Position numbers and translations under genes: made by a program
DNA from: Candidatus Hodarchaeota archaeon
Lineage (GTDB): Archaea; Asgardarchaeota; Heimdallarchaeia; Hodarchaeales; Hodarchaeaceae
Reading direction: 5' to 3'
NCBI GenBank assembly: GCA_016839815.1
Contig: JAEOTM010000143.1
Coordinates: 1-64,000, forward strand
DNA: 64,000 bases
Part shown: positions 1 to 8,298 of the stretch, piece after piece
Layout of the letters: each line of letters opens with the position of its first letter
Numbering within the stretch: the stretch's first letter is position 1
The notes under the pieces: generated by a model
Seen by the model: the letters and a program-made list of their open reading frames with translations, nothing else
Database searches by the model: none
Told to the model about the DNA's origin: nothing

Positions 1-300
1 ACTTCGTTGAGTTGGAGAAATCATAGTGGTTGATCTTTGATGGGACTTAATGAAAAGTGTTTATCCAGTTATTATTTGAGGGTTTAGTGTTGAGGTATAA
101 AAAACATTAATATTACTCTTTTCTCATCCCGATTTTTGAGGACCAAAACTGAATAAGCTTAAGAATGATTGGAGGAGATAAATAACACAAGAAAAATAAA
201 ATCTACTAAATTTCGATCTGAATCGAATCTTTATAAAATCTAAATTCATCAGAGATTTAACTGACTCTTTGGGTCTCTTTTCATCAACAGAGGTTTTAAC
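1..300 (+). promoter_or_regulatory. Gene-free left edge with putative promoter for the nucleotidyltransferase-like gene
   Basis: No convincing coding sequence is seen in these 300 bases. A TATA-like stretch (TTTATAAAA, 230-238) lies about 65 bases before the ATG at 301, and a GAGGT Shine-Dalgarno-like sequence at 290-294 sits 6 bases before it. Together they suggest a short leader. The left edge may hold the 3' flank of a gene outside the window. Confidence 0.35.
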
Positions 301-1302
301 ATGGAAGAATCAGAGTTACGTGAACTAATTCGGGAATATGCGATGCAAGTACGACTTGATCAAGGTGAAGCATCATTAACATCAGTTCTTAGGCAAGTGA
401 TTGCGGAAAACCCCGATACAAAAACTCAAGTGCGATCTTCGGTTGCTTTAATCAAAGAAGTAATCGGAGAGGTCAATTCTATGGAAGAGGATGACCTGAG
501 TGAAGGTTCAACGGGAATTTCAGTTGATCAAGAAGCTTCTGAGTATGAAATGCTTGTGAGATTAGTCTCTCAAAAGTTATTAGAGGCTCCTGAGTTAAAA
601 AAGGACATTAAAAGCTTAATGATCTATGGATCCTATGCAAAAAAATTACATGTTGTTGGAGAAAGTGATATTAACTTCTTGATCGTGCTCACAGAGGAGA
701 TAGACTCTGAAAAAGCCATTGAAACAATATCTAAGATTGCAGAGGAAATAGTAACTCCTGAACTTGCTCATATTTTTGATCTAATGATTTTAAAAGAAAA
801 TGATATTGCAGAACTTGAAAAATTTGGTCCCGATTTTACTCATATTCATGCTCTCTATGCAAAAGATGGAGATCTCCTTTTTGGAGAAAACTTATTCAGT
901 GATCTGAAATTTACAGACGAACAAATTCAGGAATCAGCAAAACTACTAATTAAAGACACAATAATCCAGATTGATGAAATAAGAAAAACAGCTAAAGAAG
1001 AAGATTTGCCCGAAGATGAATTGGATTATCTTATTGGGGGTTTTATTATCGATATCGCTTTTGGATTGTCGTGCTATAAAGCAGGAGTAAATTCTGTACC
1101 AATGGATCTGGTAAAACCCGATATTCATGAGGAAATCATGGAGGTATGGGGAACCGAGTCAGAATTTTCTTCATTTTATCCGCTGTTAGAGAAAGCTCAC
1201 GCTTTTAAACTTGGAATCAAACTTCCTGAATCTGATAACTTTTTAACAAACAGTATCGAATTTATCAATAAAGTTATCGAATATACTGGATTAAGCGAGT
1301 GA
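301..1302 (+). CDS. GluRS-N-like helical domain fused to a nucleotidyltransferase-like domain
   Basis: Three parts are visible in 333 residues. Residues about 5-62 resemble the N-terminal helical extension of archaeal glutamyl-tRNA synthetases: a YAMQ start, a G-x-AS turn, an NPDTK segment and an EVIGEVNSM end. Residues about 95-200 carry a polymerase-beta-type nucleotidyltransferase signature, GSYAKKLHVVGESDINFLIV, in which the usual D-x-D acidic pair reads D-x-N. Residues about 205-333 are helical, in the position where HEPN-like domains often follow MNT domains. The start is the ATG with GAGGT 6 bases upstream. A role in tRNA or nucleotide modification is only inference, and the lost acidic residue could mean it is catalytically weak. 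Confidence 0.6.
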   Translation: MEESELRELIREYAMQVRLDQGEASLTSVLRQVIAENPDTKTQVRSSVALIKEVIGEVNSMEEDDLSEGSTGISVDQEASEYEMLVRLVSQKLLEAPELKKDIKSLMIYGSYAKKLHVVGESDINFLIVLTEEIDSEKAIETISKIAEEIVTPELAHIFDLMILKENDIAELEKFGPDFTHIHALYAKDGDLLFGENLFSDLKFTDEQIQESAKLLIKDTIIQIDEIRKTAKEEDLPEDELDYLIGGFIIDIAFGLSCYKAGVNSVPMDLVKPDIHEEIMEVWGTESEFSSFYPLLEKAHAFKLGIKLPESDNFLTNSIEFINKVIEYTGLSE

Positions 1303-1313
1303 GAAAAAGAATC

Positions 1314-1919
1314 TTACTCATCATTTTTTCTAAGAAATCCTTCCCTCTCGAGAAAAGGTGCAAGGAATTCAAATTCATTAATATGAGTTTTTAGTTCCTT
1401 AAGAGCATATTCTTGAAAAGAATGAAATTCATTGGCAGAAATCCAATGTTTATCCGAATATTGGATGGCTTGGTTTAAAACATCAATATGATCTGCAACT
1501 CGAGCGATCCTAGATTCAGCACTACTATGAATTCCAATGACCGATAGGAATGATGCCCTGAATTTTTCATTTAGTTGTTTACTAATCTTATTTACCGCTC
1601 CCTCTTCAATATTTTCAAGAAATTTAGTAATCTTGGGGGATTCTGATAGATTGTACAAACTTTTATCTATATCCATATACTCTGATTCAGGGAAATCATG
1701 AAAAAGGGCAAATAAGACCGCTTTTTCAACGTTTAAGGGAGTTTTTTTATTATGTTTTTCTCTCAAAGCATTTTCTTCTAAACAAAAGAAATATGTGAGC
1801 ACGCTTACAGCCCAAGAATGGTCTGCTAAAGATTCAATATCACATTTAGGTACACCAGCACGAATCCAGCCAGTACGCAATAAAGACTTCATTAATTGGA
1901 TATTCTTCAACAAAACCAA
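1314..1919 (-). CDS. HD-domain phosphohydrolase (HDDC2/YfbR-like)
   Basis: A 201-residue HD-superfamily protein. The RTGWIRAGV segment followed by ADHSW (His34), the FHDFPE motif (His74-Asp75) and ADHID near residue 142 supply the H...HD...D metal ligands typical of the HDDC2/YfbR 5'-deoxynucleotidase group. Its length fits that family. Substrates are probably nucleoside monophosphates, by family only. The start is a TTG at 1919, kept because family members have several residues before RTGW; an ATG at 1892 is the alternative. It is convergent with the preceding gene, with 11 bases between them. Confidence 0.75.
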   Translation of the reverse strand: MVLLKNIQLMKSLLRTGWIRAGVPKCDIESLADHSWAVSVLTYFFCLEENALREKHNKKTPLNVEKAVLFALFHDFPESEYMDIDKSLYNLSESPKITKFLENIEEGAVNKISKQLNEKFRASFLSVIGIHSSAESRIARVADHIDVLNQAIQYSDKHWISANEFHSFQEYALKELKTHINEFEFLAPFLEREGFLRKNDE

Positions 1920-2085
1920 GGTATCACTTCTTGAAATCGGAAGATCTAACTCAATTAGAAATTTATATCTAGTAAATTAAAGATTCGAAAAACGGGAATC
2001 TTCTGATTTCTTTAACCCTTCTCCCCAAAGGAATTACTATAAATTAAAAAGATGAGTGTCTTAGAGTAATGAATAGAGTAAAAGA

Positions 2086-2376
2086 CTATGCTTTGACGTA
2101 GACACATAAACGTCGATTTGAAAACGCTTTTTTAACAATCTTTTTCTCTTCCAAATCTGTAAGTAACTGTTTAGCTGCTGATACTCGGATATCATTTCGT
2201 GCCGCTATTTCTTGTGGAGTGACAACGATAGATTTTCGTTTTTTATATTCAGTGGTTAAATCTTTCAACATAGCGTCATATTCGTCACCCACGAGTAGTG
2301 AGCGCTCATAGCTAGTGTACTCGAAGACTTTACCCCATCGTCGTTTTTTACGTACTCGTTTATCAGATATGCTCAT
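2086..2376 (-). CDS. rps25e: Small ribosomal subunit protein eS25 (S25e)
   Basis: A small basic protein with the S25e pattern: a basic N-terminus (KRVRKKRRWGK), a winged-helix core with the ITP-like VVTPQEIAAR and the SAAKQLL helix, and an LEEKKIVKK wing ending in a short beta-strand tail. S25e belongs to the 40S-like head and is found in TACK and Asgard archaea and eukaryotes but not typical Euryarchaeota, so it is useful for classification. The ATG at 2376 is chosen because GGAG lies 9 bases upstream; an in-frame TTG at 2391 would be longer but lacks such support. Confidence 0.9.
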   Translation of the reverse strand: MSISDKRVRKKRRWGKVFEYTSYERSLLVGDEYDAMLKDLTTEYKKRKSIVVTPQEIAARNDIRVSAAKQLLTDLEEKKIVKKAFSNRRLCVYVKA

Positions 2377-2526
2377 TTTGATTGACTCCAATCAGCCTAC
2401 TTGACGTGTACTGAGCTTTTTTTATCTGATATATGAAGGCGTCGATTGTATTGCCTAATTGTTTTTAAATCACAATTCTAGATTTTATATCCTCAAGAAT
2501 ATTAGCGAACTAAAAAGGGATCAATC

Positions 2527-3237
2527 TTGCTAGGTACAATAATTAACTGTGTGGCAGTTATTTTAGGTACATTAATTGGAATAACAATAGGTAAGACAAT
2601 TTTTACAGATGAAATGAAACACATCACCATCACAAGTATCGGTTTGTTAACCATGCTTCTTGGAGTTGAAATGTTCATCTCTTATAACCTATCAAATGTT
2701 GAATTTCTAATCTTATTATTTTCATTAGTTCTGGGGGGTATGATAGGTACTTGGGTAAAGATTGAACAGAATGTTGAAAAACTAGGAGAATGGTTTAAAA
2801 ATAAAGCAAAAAGTTCAGAGAGTACCTTTGTTGAAGGATTCGTAGTTGCGTCGATCATCTTTGAAACAGGGCCAATGGCAATTCTTGGTTCAATAAAGGA
2901 TGGAATAGGGGAAGAAATTGACCTTTTACTCATAAAATCTGGGTTAGATGGGATTATGTCCATAGCGTTATCAGCATCACTGGGAATCGGAGTGATTTTC
3001 AGTGTTGTACCAATATTGCTCTACCAAGGATCAATAACTCTACTCTCTGCTTTAATCGGAGCCCAATTGAATGAACCAGTTCAAGGGATGATCACTGTAA
3101 TAGGGGGAGTTCTAATCCTAGGGTTGGGAATACGTATACTAGAGATAAAAGATATACCAGTTGGAGATCTTACTCCCTCTATTTTAATAATATTGCCCTT
3201 CACTATACTTGTCGAAACCATTCAAGCAGTATTATAA
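2527..3237 (+). CDS. DUF554 family membrane protein (YqgA-like)
   Basis: A 236-residue hydrophobic protein with about six to seven membrane segments. The start (LGTIINCVAVILGTLIG), the glycine-rich LLGVEMFI segment and the ETGPMAILGSIKDG motif are characteristic of DUF554/YqgA-YdfK proteins. The function of this family is not established; transport has been proposed from its membrane topology. The start is a TTG at 2527, preceded by AAGGGAT. The last six bases overlap the 3' end of the convergent prenyltransferase gene. Confidence 0.8.
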   Translation: MLGTIINCVAVILGTLIGITIGKTIFTDEMKHITITSIGLLTMLLGVEMFISYNLSNVEFLILLFSLVLGGMIGTWVKIEQNVEKLGEWFKNKAKSSESTFVEGFVVASIIFETGPMAILGSIKDGIGEEIDLLLIKSGLDGIMSIALSASLGIGVIFSVVPILLYQGSITLLSALIGAQLNEPVQGMITVIGGVLILGLGIRILEIKDIPVGDLTPSILIILPFTILVETIQAVL

Positions 3238-4110
3238 CGTATATTTGAAAAGATTGATGATACCTTCTGACATAAAGCCTACAACGCCAATAGTCATGCA
3301 AATTTTGAGAATACGCTTAATAGCGGTTGTATTTTGGATTATCTTCTCTTCAGGATGGTTAAACAACATCGGAACAGTATAGAAAATAATTCCCATTATC
3401 AAAAAAACTGCTATAAAGAAAGGGATACTCTTATAATAACCTAAAAGAACTGGGAATGGGATTATAACTACAAGAGAAAATAGAATGATGTATGCAAGGT
3501 TTCTAGCAGGTTTAACTCCATAACGTAAGGCAATGGATTGGACATTTTCTAATCTATCACCATGAACATCCTCAATATCTTTGATCAGCTCCCGTCCTAA
3601 GTTGATGAGGAAGGCAAATGAAGCAGGATAGATAAGGGTGGTATAACTCTTAGTAACAAAACCACCAAAAACGAAAGGAATGGCAGCTAATAAGGCTACA
3701 ATTAAGTTACCTGGGAAACCAGACCGTTTAAACCGCTCAGCATAAAAATAAAGAAGGATTCCACCGCTTAACGCTAATAATACTGCAACTAAATCGATCA
3801 AAACTGCGCAAAACAAACCTAATACAAATGTAATAATTGAAAACCATTTTGCCCCTTGTAAGCTCACATTACCAGAAGGAATAGGGCGATGAGGAACATT
3901 AATTTTGTCTATTTCAATATCGAAAATATCATTAATGGCATACCCATATGCAGATATAAATCCCGTAGTAATACATCCTAATACGATATACCACAGTTGA
4001 GTATCAGTTAAAGGAGCTGAAAGAGCAGCTAACGCACCAATAGCTACTGCTGAGCCAGCTAGCACAGAATTTATAGGTCTACCGAGAACAAAATAGGCTT
4101 GAACGGACAT
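3232..4110 (-). CDS. UbiA-family prenyltransferase, probable digeranylgeranylglyceryl phosphate synthase
   Basis: An integral membrane prenyltransferase of about 292 residues. It has the first Asp-rich motif NDIFDIEIDKIN followed by PHRPIPSG, and a second near LGRELIKDIEDVHGD. These bind Mg-prenyl diphosphate. The opening SVQAYFVLGRPINSVLAG resembles archaeal DGGGP synthases, which add the second geranylgeranyl chain to glycerol-1-phosphate ether lipid. I place the start at the ATG at 4110, because the longer frame from a TTG at 4149 adds a basic stretch not typical of the family. UbiA homologues for quinones are an alternative. The 3' end overlaps the DUF554 gene by six bases. Confidence 0.82.
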   Translation of the reverse strand: MSVQAYFVLGRPINSVLAGSAVAIGALAALSAPLTDTQLWYIVLGCITTGFISAYGYAINDIFDIEIDKINVPHRPIPSGNVSLQGAKWFSIITFVLGLFCAVLIDLVAVLLALSGGILLYFYAERFKRSGFPGNLIVALLAAIPFVFGGFVTKSYTTLIYPASFAFLINLGRELIKDIEDVHGDRLENVQSIALRYGVKPARNLAYIILFSLVVIIPFPVLLGYYKSIPFFIAVFLIMGIIFYTVPMLFNHPEEKIIQNTTAIKRILKICMTIGVVGFMSEGIINLFKYTL

Positions 4111-4408
4111 TTTAGTGCATCCAGTTCTTCTTCGTAGTGAAGAAAGCAATCTTTCGATTATATATATTCTTAGCGTTTTTTTTAAATTTTAAGTTAAAAA
4201 AAAATTTTAATCCCTTCTCCATCTTTTTTCATGGTTATAATCTAATGTACATTTTAGAAAAAGGAAGAAAAAGAAAAAAGATTCAGTTAAATGGGAAACC
4301 GTTGAAATTTATTCTTCTTTCTTCTTCTCTTATTTCAGAATGACGAAGAAGTCTGAATAATAATTTAACAGGAAATGAAAAAAAGGAAGAAAAAAGAGGT
4401 AGCGAGTG

Positions 4409-5302
4409 TCATTCCTCAGGTTTTTTCTTTTCTTTAACGGGTAGGGGGTTTACTCCATACACTCCAACGGGTGGTAACCCTCCATCTCCAGATGTCCTTC
4501 CCAGATCACTACTTGTTCCTGAAAATCCAGCAATAGGAATATTTGTTGGGATCAGCATTATAGTTGCTCCACCTTCAGTTGCGGCTTCAAATAGTAAGTT
4601 TATCCACCGTAATTCCATTGCGAGTGGCACTTTTGCATATTGTTCCGCTGCCTCTATCATACCTTTTGCTGCTTCTTTTTCTGCTTGAGCAAGAGTGATT
4701 CGCGCCCGTCTTTCCCTTTCTGCTTCTGCTTGACGAGATATTGCTTCCTGTAATCTTCCTGGAACAACCACATCACGAATTTCCACACTCATGATTTTGA
4801 TTCCCCACATTACGGTTTTCTCATCAACGATTTCTTGCATGTGGTGTGCAATCTTTTCTCGTTCTGCTAACACTTCATCGAGTTCGACTTGTCCAGTTAC
4901 CTCTCGCAGTGTTGTTTGGGCAACCCACTGGGTAGCAGATTGGTAATGTTCAACTTCTAAGACTGTTTTTTCAACATCTACAACCTTAAAGAATAACACC
5001 GCATCAATAGTAACAGGAACATTATCTCTAGTTAAACTCTGTTCTGAACGAAAAGAATACGTTTGGATTCGAGTGGAAATAACAGAGGGTATCTTATCAA
5101 TCCCTGGAATAATCCAGAATATTCCAGGTCCCTTTAATCCTGTGTACCTTCCAAGACGAAGTACAGGGGCTCTTTCCCATTCCTTAATTATCTTAATTCC
5201 ACTTACCAGATAAATAATGACAAGTATCAATCCAAACAGTGCAAAAAACATTAACATAACATCTAAACCGTCACTTTGGGCGAAAAAATTCATAATTTCC
5301 AT
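4409..5302 (-). CDS. Stomatin/prohibitin-like SPFH (band 7) membrane protein
   Basis: A 297-residue slipin-type protein. It has one N-terminal membrane segment (residues about 15-37), then the SPFH core with IIKEWERAPVLRLGRY, GPGIFWIIPGID and DNVPVTIDAVLFFKV, then a charged coiled-coil helix rich in Glu, Arg and Ala (ISRQAEAERERRARI). Such proteins form cage-like oligomers at the membrane and organise membrane microdomains or regulate proteases. The usual partner NfeD is not adjacent. The Pro/Gly-rich tail ends in a KEKKKPEE segment. Start ATG at 5302; another ATG at 5293 is possible. Confidence 0.9.
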   Translation of the reverse strand: MEIMNFFAQSDGLDVMLMFFALFGLILVIIYLVSGIKIIKEWERAPVLRLGRYTGLKGPGIFWIIPGIDKIPSVISTRIQTYSFRSEQSLTRDNVPVTIDAVLFFKVVDVEKTVLEVEHYQSATQWVAQTTLREVTGQVELDEVLAEREKIAHHMQEIVDEKTVMWGIKIMSVEIRDVVVPGRLQEAISRQAEAERERRARITLAQAEKEAAKGMIEAAEQYAKVPLAMELRWINLLFEAATEGGATIMLIPTNIPIAGFSGTSSDLGRTSGDGGLPPVGVYGVNPLPVKEKKKPEE

Positions 5303-5450
5303 TTTTTTAACCTACCTATCAGTCTTCTTGAATATCAGTCACATTTTAACTAGAAAATGATATATTTTAAATCCTCACTTCACGGAAAGTAACACAATCA
5401 TCTTTATCCTACCTGATACTTTCCCATGTTTGAATACAGGATACCTTCTA

Positions 5451-5864
5451 ATGGCTCCAAATCGCGTTCTTGTGGAATTTTCAATAGTAGGTCAGGATGA
5501 ATATGGCCGTGGTATATTAGATCGAAACATTGCATCTCGTACAATCGCTTTGATTAACTATCAACTTCGGGATGCGATTCAAACACGAATTGTGGTTCGG
5601 GATGGAGAAGTGAGTTTCCCTTTTAAAATCGGTAGGGCAGGCCCTGAAAATGCAAAGAAGTATGTTAAGAAAGGGGATATTGGGTACTGGACACAAAGTA
5701 ATGTGCTGATTATCTATTTGGTTGACAAAGAAATTGCATATCCAGTCAATATTGTTGGTCATATTCAACAAGAGGATTTTAAATTCTTTAAAAGTCTTAG
5801 AATCGGCCGTTCCATAAAAATTGAAAAAGTTCAGAGTGCCATTGATGAGGAAGATTATTTCTAA
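5451..5864 (+). CDS. Cyclophilin-like fold protein (COG2164 type), function unknown
   Basis: A protein of about 137 residues that resembles an archaeal family with a cyclophilin-like beta barrel. Recognisable pieces are the VLVEFSIVG strand, FPFKIGRAGPENAKKYVKKGDIGYW and NIVGHI. It has no visible proline-isomerase active-site residues of classical cyclophilins, so activity should not be assumed. An upstream TTG at 5430 is in frame, but the ATG at 5451 begins the conserved region. It runs toward the metallophosphoesterase gene, with 4 bases between stops. Confidence 0.65.
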   Translation: MAPNRVLVEFSIVGQDEYGRGILDRNIASRTIALINYQLRDAIQTRIVVRDGEVSFPFKIGRAGPENAKKYVKKGDIGYWTQSNVLIIYLVDKEIAYPVNIVGHIQQEDFKFFKSLRIGRSIKIEKVQSAIDEEDYF

Positions 5865-5868
5865 ACTT

Positions 5869-6600
5869 TCAATGCCCAAAAAACAATCTTTCAGCCAACC
5901 GTATGGGTAAACCGACTTTTTGAATTTCTCTGGCAACATCTCTGATGTCATATGCTACACGAATCCAGTCCAGTTTTACCGAAGAATCAGGATTTATCTC
6001 CATTATACCCGCAGAAGCCCTCGGATCATTATCACGAGGTTGACCGACGCTCCCGGGATTAAAAATGACTTTTCCATTTTCATTTTGATAGATTAAGGGG
6101 ATATGGGTATGTCCAACTATCATTATGACACTCTCCCCAATCATCCCTAGTAGCTCATCCTTTCGTTGTTTAGAATCTTCAGGATAGATATAATCTGTTA
6201 AATATTCTTTAGGGGAGGCATGTGTTAGGTACATTTTGATACCATTTTCCTCGATCTCTTTGTATTCATTCTGAGCGACTATTGAAATGTATGTTTTATT
6301 GTAGGTCGTTAATTGGTCAAATGTCCAAAGTACGGCTTTTTGAGCCTCAGGGTTGAACCCATCTGCGTTTCCTGTAGCACAGGCTATATCATGGTTACCT
6401 ATGATAGTTAAATCAAAGGCTTCTGAAATTTTTACCATTTCATTGGGATGAGGTCCATAACCAATAATATCTCCAAGACAGATGGTGTAATCAATATTTT
6501 TTCCAAACTGTTCTTCGACTTCATCTCGGATTGCATTGTAAGCAGTCAAATTACTATGAAGGTCTGCCAAAAATAAAATCCGCATTGGTCTACTAGACAT
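5869..6600 (-). CDS. Calcineurin-like metallophosphoesterase (YfcE/MJ0936-like)
   Basis: The metallophosphoesterase motifs occur in order: LADLHSN (D-x-H), CLGDIIGYGP (GD), IGNHDIA (GNHD), then VGHTHIP (GH-x-H) and NPGSVGQPRD. This is the pattern of archaeal YfcE/MJ0936-type phosphodiesterases that bind two metals. The protein is about 244 residues from the ATG at 6600 (SSRPMRILFLAD). A longer frame to 6717 exists, but its extra N-terminus is not family-like and covers what is probably the promoter. Substrate unknown; small cyclic phosphodiesters are possible. Confidence 0.85.
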   Translation of the reverse strand: MSSRPMRILFLADLHSNLTAYNAIRDEVEEQFGKNIDYTICLGDIIGYGPHPNEMVKISEAFDLTIIGNHDIACATGNADGFNPEAQKAVLWTFDQLTTYNKTYISIVAQNEYKEIEENGIKMYLTHASPKEYLTDYIYPEDSKQRKDELLGMIGESVIMIVGHTHIPLIYQNENGKVIFNPGSVGQPRDNDPRASAGIMEINPDSSVKLDWIRVAYDIRDVAREIQKVGLPIRLAERLFFGH

Positions 6601-6738
6601 AAAATATCCCAAAATAACGTTTGTAACCCAACTTATTTCAGTAAAAATAGCATTTACCTTTAAATATTTTTTTTCAAAAGACAGAAAAAAAGTAGTGTAA
6701 GGGGGAAATTTCCACACTTACACATGTGAGAAATTTCA

Positions 6739-7401
6739 TCAATCTGCTGTTAGAATTTGAATTTCTAATTCTTTCTCTGTGAGAGTTTCTTTTTTGTTTA
6801 AAGCAGATGTGATGATATCTAAGACTAATTTCTTTGCAGCCTCTACATCAATGCCTTGCTTGTATTCCTTGCGAAGAGCATCTATTATTCGTTCATTCCC
6901 ACTTCCAGCGGCATATGCATTTACTGCGAAATGCGAACCTCCATTATCAACAAAGAATAATTCTGCTTCTTTAGAGATAGGATTGAAACCTGCTAGGAGT
7001 AAAGCGGTTCCAAAGGGTCTAAGGCCACCTTGAATAGTATGTCGAGCCATTAAATCTCCTAATCGTTGAGCTAATGCTCTTACAGATATTTTCTCTCCGT
7101 AGATTAACCGATGTTGTTGAGCAACGAGACGTGCTTGCCCAATTAATAAGTTTGAATCTGTGGAGAGTCCTGAGGCAATGAGGAATAATTTATTATCAAT
7201 TTGTTGAATCTTATCAGGTTTTACAACCAATGGATCAAAGAGTGTTTCTCCTGCTAGTAGAATAGTTTTATTATCTAAAATCATTCCTAAAGCAGCTGCT
7301 CCTTTCTCAGATGCCTTTCGAGCATAGGATAATTGGACTAATTCACCATCAGGACTCCATATTGCTGCGGATTTATCGTAGGGTATTCTAGAATCGTACA
7401 T
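6739..7401 (-). CDS. psmA: 20S proteasome alpha subunit
   Basis: A 220-residue proteasome alpha-type protein. The N-terminal segment PYDKSAAIWSPDGELVQLSYA corresponds to the archaeal YDR-FSPDG-QVEYA signature, with the gating-region YDR reading YDK. It forms the outer heptameric rings of the 20S core and docks ATPases such as PAN or Cdc48. GAGG lies 8 bases before the ATG. It directly follows the beta-subunit gene with 10 bases between, so the two rings are probably made from one transcript. The N-terminus before YDK is short, and the C-terminus ends at ILTAD. Confidence 0.92.
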   Translation of the reverse strand: MYDSRIPYDKSAAIWSPDGELVQLSYARKASEKGAAALGMILDNKTILLAGETLFDPLVVKPDKIQQIDNKLFLIASGLSTDSNLLIGQARLVAQQHRLIYGEKISVRALAQRLGDLMARHTIQGGLRPFGTALLLAGFNPISKEAELFFVDNGGSHFAVNAYAAGSGNERIIDALRKEYKQGIDVEAAKKLVLDIITSALNKKETLTEKELEIQILTAD

Positions 7402-7411
7402 GGTTCATTCC

Positions 7412-8071
7412 TCACATATCAATATGGATTTCTTCAGTTACTACTTGATCTCCGTCCTTCACGAAGATCAATCCATCTATTCCATTCCCAGTAGCATTAT
7501 CTCTAGCTAGAGCGGTTTTTATTGCTGCAATAGCAAGGTCTTTTGCTGATTCCTTATCAAGATTAGGTTTCCACGCATGTTCTAATACACCAATGGATAA
7601 GAGTGTTCCTGATCCAATGGCAAAGAAATCCTCATCAGATAGTGATCCGTCAGGTCCAAGAACGTAAACATGTGCTCCACGACGATCGACACCAGCCACT
7701 AAGAGCTGAACCCACCATGGTTGATATCTTCGAAATCCTCCATGCATAATTGTAGCGAGTAAACTACCTGCAACCTTTATACTTGGATCAAAATTATTTT
7801 CAAGCTGATAAAGGCGTAATTCACTTCGTAGTAAATCTACAAGGGCTTGTGCATCGGATACAGATCCTGCTATACCAATACCAGTGTAATCATTGACTTT
7901 ATGGATCTTTTTTGCTTGTTTACTTGCAGTAAAAGAGCCCATAGATGCACGACGATCAGCGACAACTAAAGCGCCATCTTTAAATTTCATAGCAACTCCT
8001 GTTGTCCCTTTTAATCGATTCATCTGATCTTGGTGTGAATCATTAAATATGGGGTTTGTAGGATAATTCAC
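7412..8071 (-). CDS. psmB: 20S proteasome beta subunit, with cleavable propeptide
   Basis: A 219-residue proteasome beta-type protein. The propeptide is about 22 residues and cleavage would occur at KG/TTGVA, exposing Thr23 as the N-terminal nucleophile. Counting from that Thr, Asp17 (in ADRRAS) and Lys33 (in SKQAKKI) are in the catalytic positions, and the GSG motif (AIGSGTLLS) is present. The protein should therefore be an active peptidase. The start is GTG with GGAG 9 bases upstream. First gene of the psmB-psmA pair. Confidence 0.95.
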   Translation of the reverse strand: MNYPTNPIFNDSHQDQMNRLKGTTGVAMKFKDGALVVADRRASMGSFTASKQAKKIHKVNDYTGIGIAGSVSDAQALVDLLRSELRLYQLENNFDPSIKVAGSLLATIMHGGFRRYQPWWVQLLVAGVDRRGAHVYVLGPDGSLSDEDFFAIGSGTLLSIGVLEHAWKPNLDKESAKDLAIAAIKTALARDNATGNGIDGLIFVKDGDQVVTEEIHIDM

Positions 8072-8298
8072 TGTATATTTCTCCTTTATTTCGATTTTTT
8101 GTAATGTAAATTCTTGTTTTGTTTCATATAGAGCATTTCAAGACCCCAATAATATGACTGGCTTTTCGGTAAAAAAGGAAATTATAGTTTAGCTCTATAG
8201 TAATCTGTAAGGAGTCTTCTATTTCCTTCCATATTTTAGCTAGTGATACTACTTCGGCTTTAAACCTGACTTTCTGGCGGATTCTCAGAAGAATTTCA

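Noticed and set aside
4137..4343. Plus-strand frame of 68 residues in the gap between the prenyltransferase and stomatin-like genes
   Set aside because: Low-complexity, Lys/Phe-rich translation of an A/T-rich stretch, with no ribosome-binding site; it overlaps only the unused part of the prenyltransferase frame.
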